Shown here piece after piece: positions 35,245-46,601 of a stretch of 64,000 nt of DNA. Source of the stretch: Bradyrhizobiaceae bacterium (GTDB lineage Bacteria; Pseudomonadota; Alphaproteobacteria; Rhizobiales; Xanthobacteraceae). How positions within the stretch are numbered: position 1 is the first letter of the stretch; the number at the start of each line of letters is the position of its first letter. The position numbers were made by a program, and so were the translations under genes. The notes below the pieces were generated by a model. It was not told the origin of the DNA. It saw only the letters and a list, made by a program, of their open reading frames with translations, and did no database searches. The stretch covers positions 186,001 through 250,000 of the forward strand of contig JADYXZ010000014.1 of the NCBI GenBank assembly GCA_020853885.1, written 5' to 3'.

Positions 35245-37074
35245 TTACGTGCTCTCCAGCCCCTCGATCTCCGTGATCATGCGGTCGATCAGCGACAGCC
35301 CATTCTGCCAGAACTGCGGATCGCGGGCGTCGAGGCCGAACGGCGCGAGCAGTTCCGAATGGTGCTTGGTGCCGCCCGCCGCCAGCATGTCGAGATAGCG
35401 CTCGGCAAAGCCCGTGTCCGCCTTCTCGTACACCGCATAGAGCGAGTTCACGAGACAGTCGCCGAACGCATAGGCGTACACGTAGAACGGCGAGTGGATG
35501 AAATGCGGGATGTACGCCCAGAACGTCTCGTAGCCCGGTCCGAGCCGGATCGCCGGCCCGAGGCTCTCGCCCTGCACGCTCATCCATAGCTCGCAGATCT
35601 GGTCGGACGTGAGCTCACCCTTACGGCGCTCCGTGTGCAGCTTGCGCTCAAACCAGTAGAACGCGATCTGCCGAACCACCGTGTTCAGCATGTCCTCGAC
35701 CTTCTGCGCGAGCATCGCCTTGCGCTCGCGCTCGCCCGCTTTCGCAAGCAGCGCGCGGAAGGTCAGCATCTCGCCGAACACGCTCGCGGTCTCCGCGAGC
35801 GTCAACGGCGTCGGCGCCATCAGAGCGCCCTGCGGCGCCGCCAGCACCTGATGCACGCCGTGGCCGAGCTCGTGCGCGAGCGTCATCACGTCGCGCGGCT
35901 TGCCCTGATAGTTCAACAGCACATAGGGATGCGCCGACGGCACGGTTGGATGCGCAAACGCGCCCGGCGCCTTGCCCGGCCGCACCGGCGCGTCGATCCA
36001 GCGCTTATCGAAGAAGCGCTGCGCGATCTCCGCCATCTTCGGCGAGAACGCGCCGTACGCCGAGAGCACCGTGTTGCGCGCCTCGTCCCAGCCGATCGTG
36101 CGCTGCTCCACCTTCGGCAGCGGCGCGTTACGGTCCCAGTGATTGAGCTGGTCCTTGCCGAACCACTTGGCCTTCAGCTTGTAGTAGCGGTGCGACAGCC
36201 GCGGATAGGAATCGCGCACCGCCTGCACCAGCGCCTTCACCACTTCGCGCTCGACGCGGTTGGCGAGATGCCGCGAGTCGGCCACATCCTTGAAGCCGCG
36301 CCAGCGGTCGGAGATTTCCTTGTCCTTCGCGAGCGTATTGGTGACGAGCGCGAAGGTGCGCAGGTTCTCCTTGAAGACGTTCGCCAGCGCTTCCGCCGCC
36401 GCGCGGCGACGCTCCTCCTTCGGGTCCTGCAGGAGATTGAGCGTCGGCTCGATCGACAGTTCCTCGCCCTCCACCGGGAAGCGCAGGGCCGCGATCGTCT
36501 CGTCGAACAGCCGGTTCCAGGCGCCTGCACCCGTCACCGACTTCTCATGGAAAAGCTGCTCGACGCGGTCCTCGAGCTGATACGGCTTCTCCTTGCGCAC
36601 GTCCTCGATCCACGGCCGGTAGCGCGAGAACTTCGGGTCGGTGAGCGCCTGGTCGATCAGTGCATCGTCGATGCGGTTGAGCTCAAGCGTGAAGAAGAGG
36701 AGATGCACCGAAGCAGCCGTGATGCGCTCGCGCACGTCGCCATAGAACTTCGCGCGCTGGGGGTCCGCAGTGTTGCCGAAATAAAGAAGCCCCGCGAACG
36801 AGATGAGCTTGCCGAGCAGTTCCTCCATCGCCTCGAAGCGGACCACCGCTTCGTGGAGTTTCGCGCCGGCGTCGGGCTTTGCCGCGATCTCCGCGAGCTT
36901 GCCCTTGTAGGCGTCCTCGAACGCCACGCATTCGGCCTCGGCCCGCGCGAGATCGGCCTCCACCTCCGGCGCGTCGGGCGCGGGATAGAGGTCGGCAAGG
37001 TTCCATTCAGGCAATGCGCCGAGTTGGTCGTTGATCCTGGCTGCCGGTTGTGCGGCGGAGAGCAGAACTTTCAT
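35245..37074 (-). CDS. pepF: Oligoendopeptidase F (M3 family)
   Basis: 609 residues. The M3 zinc-metallopeptidase motif HELGHGVHQ lies near residues 390-400, with the third ligand in ETASVFGE about 25 residues later. PepF-type enzymes cleave short peptides in the cytoplasm. An AAGGAG sequence precedes the ATG at 37074 (MKVLLSAAQ). An earlier ATG at 37098 would make the protein eight residues longer. The gene diverges from the NtrC-type regulator. Confidence 0.92.
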   Translation of the reverse strand: MKVLLSAAQPAARINDQLGALPEWNLADLYPAPDAPEVEADLARAEAECVAFEDAYKGKLAEIAAKPDAGAKLHEAVVRFEAMEELLGKLISFAGLLYFGNTADPQRAKFYGDVRERITAASVHLLFFTLELNRIDDALIDQALTDPKFSRYRPWIEDVRKEKPYQLEDRVEQLFHEKSVTGAGAWNRLFDETIAALRFPVEGEELSIEPTLNLLQDPKEERRRAAAEALANVFKENLRTFALVTNTLAKDKEISDRWRGFKDVADSRHLANRVEREVVKALVQAVRDSYPRLSHRYYKLKAKWFGKDQLNHWDRNAPLPKVEQRTIGWDEARNTVLSAYGAFSPKMAEIAQRFFDKRWIDAPVRPGKAPGAFAHPTVPSAHPYVLLNYQGKPRDVMTLAHELGHGVHQVLAAPQGALMAPTPLTLAETASVFGEMLTFRALLAKAGERERKAMLAQKVEDMLNTVVRQIAFYWFERKLHTERRKGELTSDQICELWMSVQGESLGPAIRLGPGYETFWAYIPHFIHSPFYVYAYAFGDCLVNSLYAVYEKADTGFAERYLDMLAAGGTKHHSELLAPFGLDARDPQFWQNGLSLIDRMITEIEGLEST

Positions 37075-37334
37075 CACGAGATTCGCTCCTTCGTCCATTC
37101 ATATTGCGTGCGGCACCGGCCGGATCAATGCGCGGCCCGCGCAAATCGGCGTCACCGTCCGCGGCGATTTTGCCCCATGCGCCGGTCGAGAGGTCCCGTC
37201 TCTCACCAATGACCTCGCTTCCGGGATGACCGTCTCGCGCACCGCGGAAGCAGCTTTCAGACTCCATTAACCCCCCAACGCCCACAGTGCCCCGATACGG
37301 CACAGATTCCAGCATTTCGGGAAGGGTACGGGGC

Positions 37335-38894
<1,560 letters not shown>

Positions 38895-39017
38895 CACCGC
38901 ACTGCAACCACGGGAAAGTGAGCGGATTCGCCTTGATCAGCGCGCCTCGGCTCTGTCACAAACCCGTGTGAGTATTCGTTTTCTTGCGTATCTTCGGCGG
39001 GGTCCAGGAGCAATCTG

Positions 39018-41219
39018 ATGAGCGAATCTCGTTCGTGGCTGATGTCCTCGGCCTCCAAATTGACGGCACCCCGCCAGATTGCCGTGAAGCTCGCAGCCGG
39101 CGCCGGTGTCGTCGGCCTCGTCCTCACCGGCTACGTGTACGGGCCCGCAACGGGCGACCGGCAGGCGCTGGCCCAGGAGCCGGCCGCTCGCGCTGAGATC
39201 GCGCCGGTCGTGCTGGCGCAGGCGCCCGCTGCAGCCGCGGTGCAGCAGCTGATCCCGTTGCCGGCGGCCGCCGAAGTCACACCGCCCTCGAAAGCCGATA
39301 TCGAACCGAAGACCGAGGCGCGCGCCGCCGATCCGGTGGAAGCCAGAATTCCGTTGCCCGAGCCCGCCGACGTCGCGCCGATCACCGCCACCGACATCGC
39401 TCCCGACAAGGCGGCCACCGGAACCGTGCCGCAAGCCGTCGCCAGCACGCCCCCCGCAAGCGGCCCCGCACCGGATACGACTGCGCCCGCCGCAGCCGCA
39501 TCGGCTCCCGCCAGCGAAGCAGCGCCCCAGCTCGACGCCGCCGAGATCAAGAAGCTCACCGGCAAGGAGCTCGTGAAGGCGCCGGTCGCCGCCTCGCTGC
39601 CGGTCGCCGACAGCGGCATCGCCCACAGCCTGCGCGATCTGCTCGCGACCAGGCTCGACCGCTACGTCGCGCGCAAGGAAGACCGTCAGGCCGTCGAAGC
39701 CTTCTATCGCGACCGCGGCTTCGCCCCGCTCTGGACCGAGAACGGCAAGCGCGCCGAGCGCACCGAATCCGCCATCAAATATATCGCGCAGGTCGGCAAC
39801 GACGGACTGGAGCCGGCGGACTATCCGGTCCCGAACTTTGCGGCGGCCGACGCGCAGGCGCTCGCCGAAGCCGAGCTCCGCTTCACCAATTCCGTTCTCG
39901 ATCTCATCCGCCACGCCGACACCGGCCGCGTGCACTACACGCGCGTGAGCGGCGACATCCACTACCACATCGACGTTCCCGATCCGGCCGAGGCGCTCGT
40001 CAAGCTCGCCGATGCGAAGGACGTGGCGCCGATCATCGATTCACACTTCCCGCAGCACGCAGCCTACAAGGCGCTGAAGGCGAAGCTCGCCGAGGCGCGC
40101 GGCCTCACGCGCGAGCCCGACATCGTGCGCGTTCCCGACGGCCCCACGCTCAAGCCGGGCATGGAAGACGAGCGCGTGACGCTGCTCCGCAGGCGCCTGA
40201 AGCTCGAAAATCAGGATGACCGCCGCTACGACAATGCGGTCGCCGAAGCCGTCGCCGATTTCCAGAAGGCCGCCGACCTGACGCCGGACGGCCTTGCCGG
40301 ACCGGCGACGCTACGCGCGCTGAACGGCGTGCGCCGCATCGACAAGGCCGACGCGATCCTCGCCACCATGGAACGCTGGCGCTGGATGCCGCACGATCTC
40401 GGCCGCAGCCATTCGATCCTGAACATTCCCGATTTCACGCTGAAGGTGGTGAAGAACGGCTCCGTCGCCTGGCAGACGCGCGTCGTCGTCGGCAAGCCGT
40501 CGACGATGACGCCGCTCCTCAGCGACACCATGAAGTTCATCACGGTCAATCCGACCTGGAACGTGCCGCCGTCGATCATCGCCAACGAGTATCTGCCGGC
40601 CTTGCAGCAGGACCACACGGTCCTCGAGCGCATGGGCCTCAGGATGGAAGAGAACCGCGACGGCACCGTGCGCATCTATCAGCCGCCCGGCGACGGCAAC
40701 GCGCTCGGCCGCCTGCGCTTCAACTTCCCGAACAAGTTCCTCGTCTATCAGCACGACACGCCGGACAAGCATCTGTTCGCGAAGGATGTGCGCGCCTACA
40801 GCCACGGCTGCATGCGCGTGCAGGACCCGGTGAAATACGCCGAGGTGCTGCTCTCGATCGCGCTGCCGAAGGAGAACTACACCGAGGCGCGCGTCCGCTC
40901 GATGTTCGGCCCGGGCGAGATCAACATCAACTTCCCGCAGCCGCTGCCGGTGCACATCACCTACCAGACGGCTTTCGTCGACAACGCCGGCAACCTGCAG
41001 GTCCGCAGCGACATCTACGGCCACGACGCCCGCCTGCTCGCAATCCTGAAGGGCAGCGAGCGCCGGATCGCCGACGTGCCGATGGCCCGCCCCAAGGTGA
41101 CGATCAGCCGCGACGAATTGCGCATGCCGAACGGGGTCTATTACGGGGCCTATGACGGCCCGGGCGGCCGCTATGGCCGCAATCCGGTCGAGGACTTCTT
41201 CCGCAGCATTTTCCGCTGA
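39018..41219 (+). CDS. L,D-transpeptidase, YcbB-like, with peptidoglycan-binding domain
   Basis: 733 residues. An N-terminal membrane anchor (about 22-45) is followed by a 150-residue alanine/proline-rich periplasmic linker. An YcbB-type N-domain, a PG_binding_1 domain (about 375-440) and a YkuD catalytic domain (about 470-620) follow; the active motif is YSHGCMRV with the nucleophilic cysteine. It makes 3-3 crosslinks or lipoprotein links in peptidoglycan. CAGGAGCAA precedes the ATG; a terminator follows. Confidence 0.93.
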   Translation: MSESRSWLMSSASKLTAPRQIAVKLAAGAGVVGLVLTGYVYGPATGDRQALAQEPAARAEIAPVVLAQAPAAAAVQQLIPLPAAAEVTPPSKADIEPKTEARAADPVEARIPLPEPADVAPITATDIAPDKAATGTVPQAVASTPPASGPAPDTTAPAAAASAPASEAAPQLDAAEIKKLTGKELVKAPVAASLPVADSGIAHSLRDLLATRLDRYVARKEDRQAVEAFYRDRGFAPLWTENGKRAERTESAIKYIAQVGNDGLEPADYPVPNFAAADAQALAEAELRFTNSVLDLIRHADTGRVHYTRVSGDIHYHIDVPDPAEALVKLADAKDVAPIIDSHFPQHAAYKALKAKLAEARGLTREPDIVRVPDGPTLKPGMEDERVTLLRRRLKLENQDDRRYDNAVAEAVADFQKAADLTPDGLAGPATLRALNGVRRIDKADAILATMERWRWMPHDLGRSHSILNIPDFTLKVVKNGSVAWQTRVVVGKPSTMTPLLSDTMKFITVNPTWNVPPSIIANEYLPALQQDHTVLERMGLRMEENRDGTVRIYQPPGDGNALGRLRFNFPNKFLVYQHDTPDKHLFAKDVRAYSHGCMRVQDPVKYAEVLLSIALPKENYTEARVRSMFGPGEININFPQPLPVHITYQTAFVDNAGNLQVRSDIYGHDARLLAILKGSERRIADVPMARPKVTISRDELRMPNGVYYGAYDGPGGRYGRNPVEDFFRSIFR

Positions 41220-41246
41220 AACCGCAAAAAATCCGCGGATTTCCAG

Positions 41247-41275
41247 GGGCCGGCAGTAAAGCCGGCCCTTTTTCT
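41247..41275 (+). terminator. Rho-independent terminator after L,D-transpeptidase gene
   Basis: GGGCCGGC (41247-41254) pairs with GCCGGCCC (41261-41268) around AGTAAA, followed by TTTTTCTTTT. Confidence 0.9.
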
Positions 41276-41487
41276 TTTGGGGCGGCCTCCGCACAACCCC
41301 GCTCAGGGCCTGTTAACCATCCAAAGCCTTGTTCCGCCCCGGCACCGTTTCGCCACGATCGGGAATTAGCCAACAAGTTGCGGGGGTTCGGTCACCCAGC
41401 CTTAACCGGACCTGATAAGACTGCGTTCACCACGTGCGCGCCGGCAACGGTCGCGCCCGACAACAAGAGACGTGACACGGACAGCAC

Positions 41488-42879
41488 GTGCCCATCTCCA
41501 GACTGGTGCGTATCTTGCCGGGATCCAAAGCGGTGCGCTCGCTTGCGACCGCCAGCATTGCCGCGCTCTCGCTTTCGGTATCGTCCGCCTCGTTGCAGAC
41601 CGTCGTCGCCAACGGCGACACCCGTTCGCTTTCCTTCGCGCACATTCACACGGGCGAGACGCTCTCCGTCACCTTCAAGCGCCAGGGCCGCTACGACGAA
41701 GCGGCGCTGAAGCAGATCAACTGGTTCCTGCGCGACTGGCGGCGCGACGAGGCGATCGCCATGGATCCGCACACGATCGACATCGTCTGGGAGATCCATC
41801 GCGAGGCCGGCGCGCCCGGACCCGTCACGATCATTTCCGGCTTCCGTTCACCGCAGACGAATTCCATGCTGCGCGCCCGCGGGCGCGGCGTCGCCCGCTA
41901 CAGCCAGCACATGCTCGGCAAGGCGATCGATTTTTACATTCCCGGCACCGATCTCGCGACCATGCGCGCGATCGGCCTGCGCCTGCAGCGCGGCGGCGTC
42001 GGCTTCTATCCGAGCTCGGGCTCTCCCTTCATCCATGTGGACAGCGGCAGCGTGCGCCACTGGCCGCGCATGACGCGCGATCAGCTCGCCCGCATCTTCC
42101 CGGACGGCAAGACCGTGCACCTGCCGACCGACGGCAAGCCGATGCGGGGCTATGCGGTCGCACTCGCCGAGATCGAATCGCGCGGCAGCCGTGCGGCGCC
42201 GATCGCGCTCGCTTCACTGGATGAAGACAGCGACGAGCGCGCGGCGTCGCCGCGCTCCACCCGCTCGCGCATCCCGACCAATGCCGTCCTGACCAGCACC
42301 GCGCCGAGCATCGAGAATTCGCCGCCCGCCGTCGCGCGGCCGGTCCTCGCATCGCTTTCGCCGTCCCCCCGCGCCACCGACGCGCGGCAGGCGATTGTCG
42401 CGGCCCTCACGCCCGCGGCAACGCCGATGCCCTCGCCGCGGCCGCACGACCTCGGCGATGTCACCGCGTCCGTGCCGCGCGGCCAGGTGATGGCCTATGC
42501 GGCGGCGCCGGAACGCCACCTCCCCGCCTTCGGCCCGATCCCGGCGACCCACGCACGGATCCTGCACCTGCCCGAACAGGGCCGCCCGCCGCAGACGATA
42601 CGCGCGGTGCAGGAAGTCGCCGACGCAGCACTGGCGCCGGTTTCCCTTTTCAGCATGCGCGGCATCGAGTTCATGGGCGAGCTGCAGCATCCCGATCTTT
42701 ACAGCCTGCGCGGCCTGACCATGCCGGCGCGGGCGGCACTCGACTTGCAGTTCACCGGCGGCACGGTGGAAGCGCCGTCCTCGGGGCGTTTCAGCGGCCG
42801 CGCCGTGGTCGCCTTGCACACGCTCGCATTCGACCGCGGCGCCGGCATCGTGACCGGCCGCGTCGCCCGCGCGAACTGA
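41488..42879 (+). CDS. DUF882 (MepK/YcbK-like) murein endopeptidase
   Basis: 463 residues. The N-terminal 40 residues contain a signal segment. The DUF882 domain (about residues 45-200) carries M15-like zinc ligands: H in YSQHMLGKAIDF, the following D, and H in PFIHVDSG. The E. coli relative MepK cleaves 3-3 crosslinks, the product of L,D-transpeptidases, and here the gene follows such an enzyme. The C-terminal 260 residues are a low-complexity region of unknown role. The start is GTG at 41488. Confidence 0.88.
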   Translation: MPISRLVRILPGSKAVRSLATASIAALSLSVSSASLQTVVANGDTRSLSFAHIHTGETLSVTFKRQGRYDEAALKQINWFLRDWRRDEAIAMDPHTIDIVWEIHREAGAPGPVTIISGFRSPQTNSMLRARGRGVARYSQHMLGKAIDFYIPGTDLATMRAIGLRLQRGGVGFYPSSGSPFIHVDSGSVRHWPRMTRDQLARIFPDGKTVHLPTDGKPMRGYAVALAEIESRGSRAAPIALASLDEDSDERAASPRSTRSRIPTNAVLTSTAPSIENSPPAVARPVLASLSPSPRATDARQAIVAALTPAATPMPSPRPHDLGDVTASVPRGQVMAYAAAPERHLPAFGPIPATHARILHLPEQGRPPQTIRAVQEVADAALAPVSLFSMRGIEFMGELQHPDLYSLRGLTMPARAALDLQFTGGTVEAPSSGRFSGRAVVALHTLAFDRGAGIVTGRVARAN

Positions 42880-42903
42880 GCTCAATCTCGCTTCGGTCGA
42901 TCT

Positions 42904-42992
42904 CGTCCGCTCATTCCCGCGTAAGCGGGAATCCAGAGCGTCTTGCGCATTCGATTGCCGCTCTGGGTCCCCGCTTTCGCGGGGACGAGCGG
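42904..42992. repeat. Interspersed palindromic repeat, CCCCGCTTTCGCGGGG family
   Basis: The left arm is CGTCCGCTCATTCCCGCG ... GGGAATCCAGAGCG. The right arm CGCTCTGGGTCCCCGC ... GCGGGGACGAGCGG pairs with it. A close copy is at 54143-54231. It lies between the convergent DUF882 and gapR genes. Confidence 0.8.
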
Positions 42993-43035
42993 AGGGGACA
43001 ATCCAGTCCAATCGGGAACGCGTTAGCGCCGAAAT

Positions 43036-43281
43036 TCAGCCGAGCCCGAGCGCGTCGCGGTAGAGATCGACGAGCGCTTCGTGCTCCTTGCGCTCTTCGG
43101 TGTCCTGCATGCGCAGCCGCACCACCGCGCGCAACGCCTTGACGTCGAAACCGGCCGCCTTCGCCTCGGCATAGACTTCGCGCACGTCTTCCGCGAGCGC
43201 CTTCTTTTCTTCTTCCAGCTTCTCGATGCGCTCGACGAGCGCCTTGAGTTGTCCCTTAGCGAAATTGGCGGTTGTCGCCAT
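43036..43281 (-). CDS. gapR: GapR (DUF2312) nucleoid-associated protein
   Basis: 81 residues. The motif ANFAKGQLKALVERIEKLEEEK leads into a coiled coil and a C-terminal helix with VRLRMQDTEERKEHE. In Caulobacter GapR encircles overtwisted, AT-rich DNA and assists gyrase ahead of forks and transcription. The start at 43281 (MATTANFAK) gives the family length; the 39-residue upstream extension is unsupported. Downstream of the DUF1244 gene on the same strand. Confidence 0.92.
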   Translation of the reverse strand: MATTANFAKGQLKALVERIEKLEEEKKALAEDVREVYAEAKAAGFDVKALRAVVRLRMQDTEERKEHEALVDLYRDALGLG

Positions 43282-43319
43282 CGCGTGGCCCCCTTCCGGA
43301 ATTGAACGGCTGATCTGGT

Positions 43320-43625
43320 CTAGTGCGAGTGGCGGTGCGTCTTCGTAAAGGCCGCCTTCTGCTCGGCGGTCGCTTCCTTCTGGTGGCGCTGGCGCCACTC
43401 CTCGTACGGCATGCCGTACACGGTCTCGCGGCTTTCATCCTTGCTCATCGCAAGCCCTTTCTCGTCCGCCGCCTCCTTCATCCAGTTGGAGAGACAGTTG
43501 CGGCAGAAGCCGGCGAGATTCATCAGGTCGATGTTCTGCACGTCGGTGCGGCTGCGCAGGTGCTCGACGAGCCGGCGATAGACGGCGGCCTCAAGCTCGA
43601 TGCGGGTGCGGTCGTCCAGCTTCAT
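43320..43625 (-). CDS. DUF1244 protein
   Basis: 101 residues of the DUF1244 family, a small helical protein of unknown function restricted mainly to proteobacteria. The conserved core NLAGFCRNCLSNWM with paired cysteines and VYGMPYEEWRQRHQKEA are present, and the C-terminus is histidine-rich. The start at 43625 (MKLDDRT) has GGAGCAG upstream. Probably cotranscribed with gapR (38 bp gap). Confidence 0.9.
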   Translation of the reverse strand: MKLDDRTRIELEAAVYRRLVEHLRSRTDVQNIDLMNLAGFCRNCLSNWMKEAADEKGLAMSKDESRETVYGMPYEEWRQRHQKEATAEQKAAFTKTHRHSH

Positions 43626-43762
43626 GGGCTGCTCCTGCGTTCCGATCCGGCCTTCACTTAAGGGCCTGCCAACCGCCCGGCAAGGCCAAAGAATCCGTCG
43701 TGGATTGTGCGGATTCCCATGCTGCCTTAGGAATGGAACGGATTGCATCCGTACGGAATCGA

Positions 43763-44680
43763 ATGAATACGGAATCGCACCGCATCGCGACCCCGCATGC
43801 CGCCGCGCCTGCAATCGTGGCGCTCGTGCTCGGCGCGATCGCGATGGGGGCGTCGCCGATCTTCGTGCGGCTCGCCGATGTCGGCCCGCAGGCGAGCGCG
43901 TTCTGGCGCACGGCGCTCGCGCTGCCCGCGCTCTGGCTGTGGATGCGGCTCGAGGAACACGGCGACCGCAAGCCCGCGCCGCTCCGTTTCGATCGTTCGA
44001 TCCTGATCGTCGGTGCCTGCTTTGCCGGCGACCTGTTCTTCTGGCATCTCGCGATCCTCAACACGACGGTCGCCAATGCGACGTTCTTCGCGGTCACCGC
44101 GCCGGTGTTCGTCGTCGTGGGCGCATTCCTGTTTCTCGGCGAGCGGTCCGACGCGCGCATGTTCGCCGGGCTCGCGCTCTGCCTTGCCGGCGGCGCCGCC
44201 CTGATCGGCCAGAGCTACCGGCTCGAACCGGGCCGGCTCGCCGGCGACTTCTATGGCATTGTGACCGCGCTGTTTTTCGGCGCCTACATCGTCGCGATGC
44301 GCAATGCCCGCGCCCGCCACGGCGCCGCGCACGTGATGTTTCTTTCCACCGTCGTCACGGCGGCGCTCCTGCTCGTCGCCGCGCTCGTCATGCGGCAGCC
44401 GGTACTGCCGCAATCGTTCGAGGGTGCGGCCGCGCTGCTCGCGCTCGCGCTCGTGAGTCAGGTCGCCGGCCAGGGCCTGCTCGCGATTGCGCTCGGCACG
44501 CTGCCGGCGACCTTCTCCTCGCTCGTCATTTTTCTTGAGGCCGTCGCCGCGGCGGCGCTCGGCTGGGTCGTTCTGAATGAGTCGCTCACGCTGGTGCAGT
44601 CGCTCGGCGGCGTGCTTATTCTCGCCGGAATTTTTCTCGCCCGCCCGCGCGCAATCTCGCCTGCAGGAGCAGGCCCGTGA
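43763..44680 (+). CDS. EamA-family (drug/metabolite) transporter
   Basis: 305 residues with about ten membrane segments forming two EamA halves: GAIAMGASPIFVRLADVG at the start and FLEAVAAAALGWVVLNE near the end. The substrate is unknown. Possible starts are 43700, 43733 and 43763; 43763 is favoured because the upstream residues are not membrane-like. It overlaps the glycerate kinase gene by 4 bp. Confidence 0.85.
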   Translation: MNTESHRIATPHAAAPAIVALVLGAIAMGASPIFVRLADVGPQASAFWRTALALPALWLWMRLEEHGDRKPAPLRFDRSILIVGACFAGDLFFWHLAILNTTVANATFFAVTAPVFVVVGAFLFLGERSDARMFAGLALCLAGGAALIGQSYRLEPGRLAGDFYGIVTALFFGAYIVAMRNARARHGAAHVMFLSTVVTAALLLVAALVMRQPVLPQSFEGAAALLALALVSQVAGQGLLAIALGTLPATFSSLVIFLEAVAAAALGWVVLNESLTLVQSLGGVLILAGIFLARPRAISPAGAGP

Positions 44681-45981
44681 ATACGCGTGCGCTGCTCCGC
44701 AAGATCTACGATGCCGCGGTCGCCGCCGCGCATCCCGCGGCTTGCCTGCCGCCGGCGCTGCCGCCGCCGCCCGCCCATGGCCGCCTGATCGTGCTCGCCG
44801 CCGGCAAGGCCGCCGGCAGCATGGCGGAAGTCGCGGAGCGCCACTACACGCAGACGCTGCGCGTTCCGCGCGATTACATTTCCGGCATCGCCGTCGCGCG
44901 TCATGGCTATGGGCGCCCGCTTCGCACGATCGAGATGGTCGAAGCCGGGCATCCGGTTCCCGACGCTGCCGGCATCAAAGCGGCAGAGCGCACGCTTGCG
45001 CTCGCCGACGAAGCCGCGGCCGGCGATCTCGTGCTCGTGCTGTTGTCCGGCGGCGCTTCGGCGAACTGGATCGCGCCGGCGGAAGGAATTTCGCTCGACG
45101 ACAAGCGCGCGCTCACGCGCGCCTTGCTCGCATCCGGTGCGACCATCGGCGAGATCAATACGGTGCGGAAGCATCTCTCCCGCATCAAGGGCGGCCGTCT
45201 CACCGCCCGCGCCGCCCCCGCGCATGTGATCACGCTCGCGATCTCCGACGTGCCCGGCGACGATCCATCGGTGATCGGCTCGGGGCCGACCGTGCCCGAT
45301 GCCTCGACGCTCGCCGAGGCGCGGGAAATCCTCGCCACGCGCGGCGTGCATGCGCCCGCTTCGATCGCCGCCGCACTTGCCGATCCCGCGAACGAAAGCC
45401 CGAAGCCCGGCGATCCCGTCTTCGGCCATTCCGCGTTTCATATCGTCGCGCGTCCCGCCGACGCACTCGCCGCTGCCGTCGCTGCCGTCGCTGCCGTCGG
45501 CTACGAGCCCGTCCTGCTCGGCACCGACCTCGAAGGGGAAGCACGCGAGGTCGCGGCCGCACATGCGAGCGAAGCGATGCGGATCGCCGCCGCGGGACGC
45601 CGGGCCGCGCTCCTCTCCGGCGGCGAGCTGACCGTCACGATTCGCGGCAATGGCCGCGGCGGCCCGAACCAGGAATATGCCCTGGCGCTGGCACTTGCCC
45701 TGAAAGGCCAAGAGGGCATCATGGGAGTGGCGGGGGATACCGACGGCACCGACGGGGGCGGCGGCAGCCCCGACGACCCCGCCGGCGCCTTTATCGACGA
45801 AACCACGCTCGCCCGCGCCCGGGACCTCGGCCTCGATCCTGCCCGTTTCCTTGCCGAAAACGACAGCACGGGGTTCTTCGAGCGCCTGGGCGATCTGCTT
45901 GCCCCCGGGCCGACCTGCACCAATGTCAATGACTTGCGTGCGGTTCTCGTTGACACCCGCGGGGACGCTGGCAAGAAATGA
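44677..45981 (+). CDS. Glycerate 2-kinase (DUF4147/MOFRL type)
   Basis: 434 residues. The N-terminal DUF4147 domain has VLAAGKAAGSMAEVAE, LSGGASANW and TVRKHLSRIKGG. The C-terminal MOFRL domain has SGGELTVTIRGNGRGGPNQE and DTDGTDG. It phosphorylates D-glycerate to 2-phosphoglycerate, which feeds lower glycolysis; pyruvate kinase lies two genes on. GTG start overlapping the transporter stop. A 27-bp in-frame tandem repeat (45472-45498) encodes three Ala-Ala-Val units. Confidence 0.92.
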   Translation: MNTRALLRKIYDAAVAAAHPAACLPPALPPPPAHGRLIVLAAGKAAGSMAEVAERHYTQTLRVPRDYISGIAVARHGYGRPLRTIEMVEAGHPVPDAAGIKAAERTLALADEAAAGDLVLVLLSGGASANWIAPAEGISLDDKRALTRALLASGATIGEINTVRKHLSRIKGGRLTARAAPAHVITLAISDVPGDDPSVIGSGPTVPDASTLAEAREILATRGVHAPASIAAALADPANESPKPGDPVFGHSAFHIVARPADALAAAVAAVAAVGYEPVLLGTDLEGEAREVAAAHASEAMRIAAAGRRAALLSGGELTVTIRGNGRGGPNQEYALALALALKGQEGIMGVAGDTDGTDGGGGSPDDPAGAFIDETTLARARDLGLDPARFLAENDSTGFFERLGDLLAPGPTCTNVNDLRAVLVDTRGDAGKK

Positions 45982-46097
45982 CGCCAAGCGCTTCGGAAAC
46001 AGGTGCTTCGGAAACAAGAGCTTCGCGGCGGGCAGCTTCGGACGACGGGGATTGGGGAGAGCGCACGGTGCCCGGGGATACGGCCTTCGTCGGCAGC

Positions 46098-46601
46098 ATG
46101 CGGCCGCGACGCCTGATCGCGCCGCTCGTGATCATCGCCGTGCTGGCGGCCTCCGCGCCGGCGCTGGCCGACTTCCGCCTCTGCAACGGCACCGCGGCCC
46201 GCGTCGGCGTCGCCGTCGGCTACAAGGACGGCGAGCTGTGGATCTCCGAAGGCTGGTGGAATCTGCAGCCGAACAGTTGCGAGACGCTGATGCGCGGCCC
46301 GCTGGTCGCCCGCTACTACTATGTCTATGCGGTGGACTACGACCAGGGCGGCGAATGGTCGGGCAAGGCATACATGTGCACGCGCGACCGCGAGTTCACG
46401 ATCCGCGGCTTCAATGATTGCCTCGCGCGCGGCTTCAACCGCACCGGCTTCTTCGAGGTCGATACCGGCGAGCAGAAGAACTGGACCGTGCAGCTCACCG
46501 AGCAGAGCCAGACCCCGCCGCCGGCGCCGCGGCCGAGCGCGAGCCAGAACCCCAATCGCAATCGCGACCCGAACGACAAGTCGGGCATGGGCGGCCGATG
46601 A
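46098..46601 (+). CDS. DUF1036 exported protein
   Basis: 167 residues. Signal peptide ending ASAPALA near residue 24. The DUF1036 domain follows: FRLCNGTAARVGVAVGY, SEGWWNLQPNSCETL and the tyrosine-rich YYYVYAVD. A proline- and asparagine-rich tail ends the protein. DUF1036 proteins are exported, of unknown function, and commonly sit next to pyk in Rhizobiales. An alternative start at 45978 overlaps the kinase stop (ATGA) and adds 40 residues lacking signal features. Confidence 0.85.
   Translation: MRPRRLIAPLVIIAVLAASAPALADFRLCNGTAARVGVAVGYKDGELWISEGWWNLQPNSCETLMRGPLVARYYYVYAVDYDQGGEWSGKAYMCTRDREFTIRGFNDCLARGFNRTGFFEVDTGEQKNWTVQLTEQSQTPPPAPRPSASQNPNRNRDPNDKSGMGGR

Noticed and set aside
41488-42879. 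Twin-arginine signal in the DUF882 protein
   Set aside because: There is no RR pair in the N-terminal region; a Sec-type or anchored signal is more likely.
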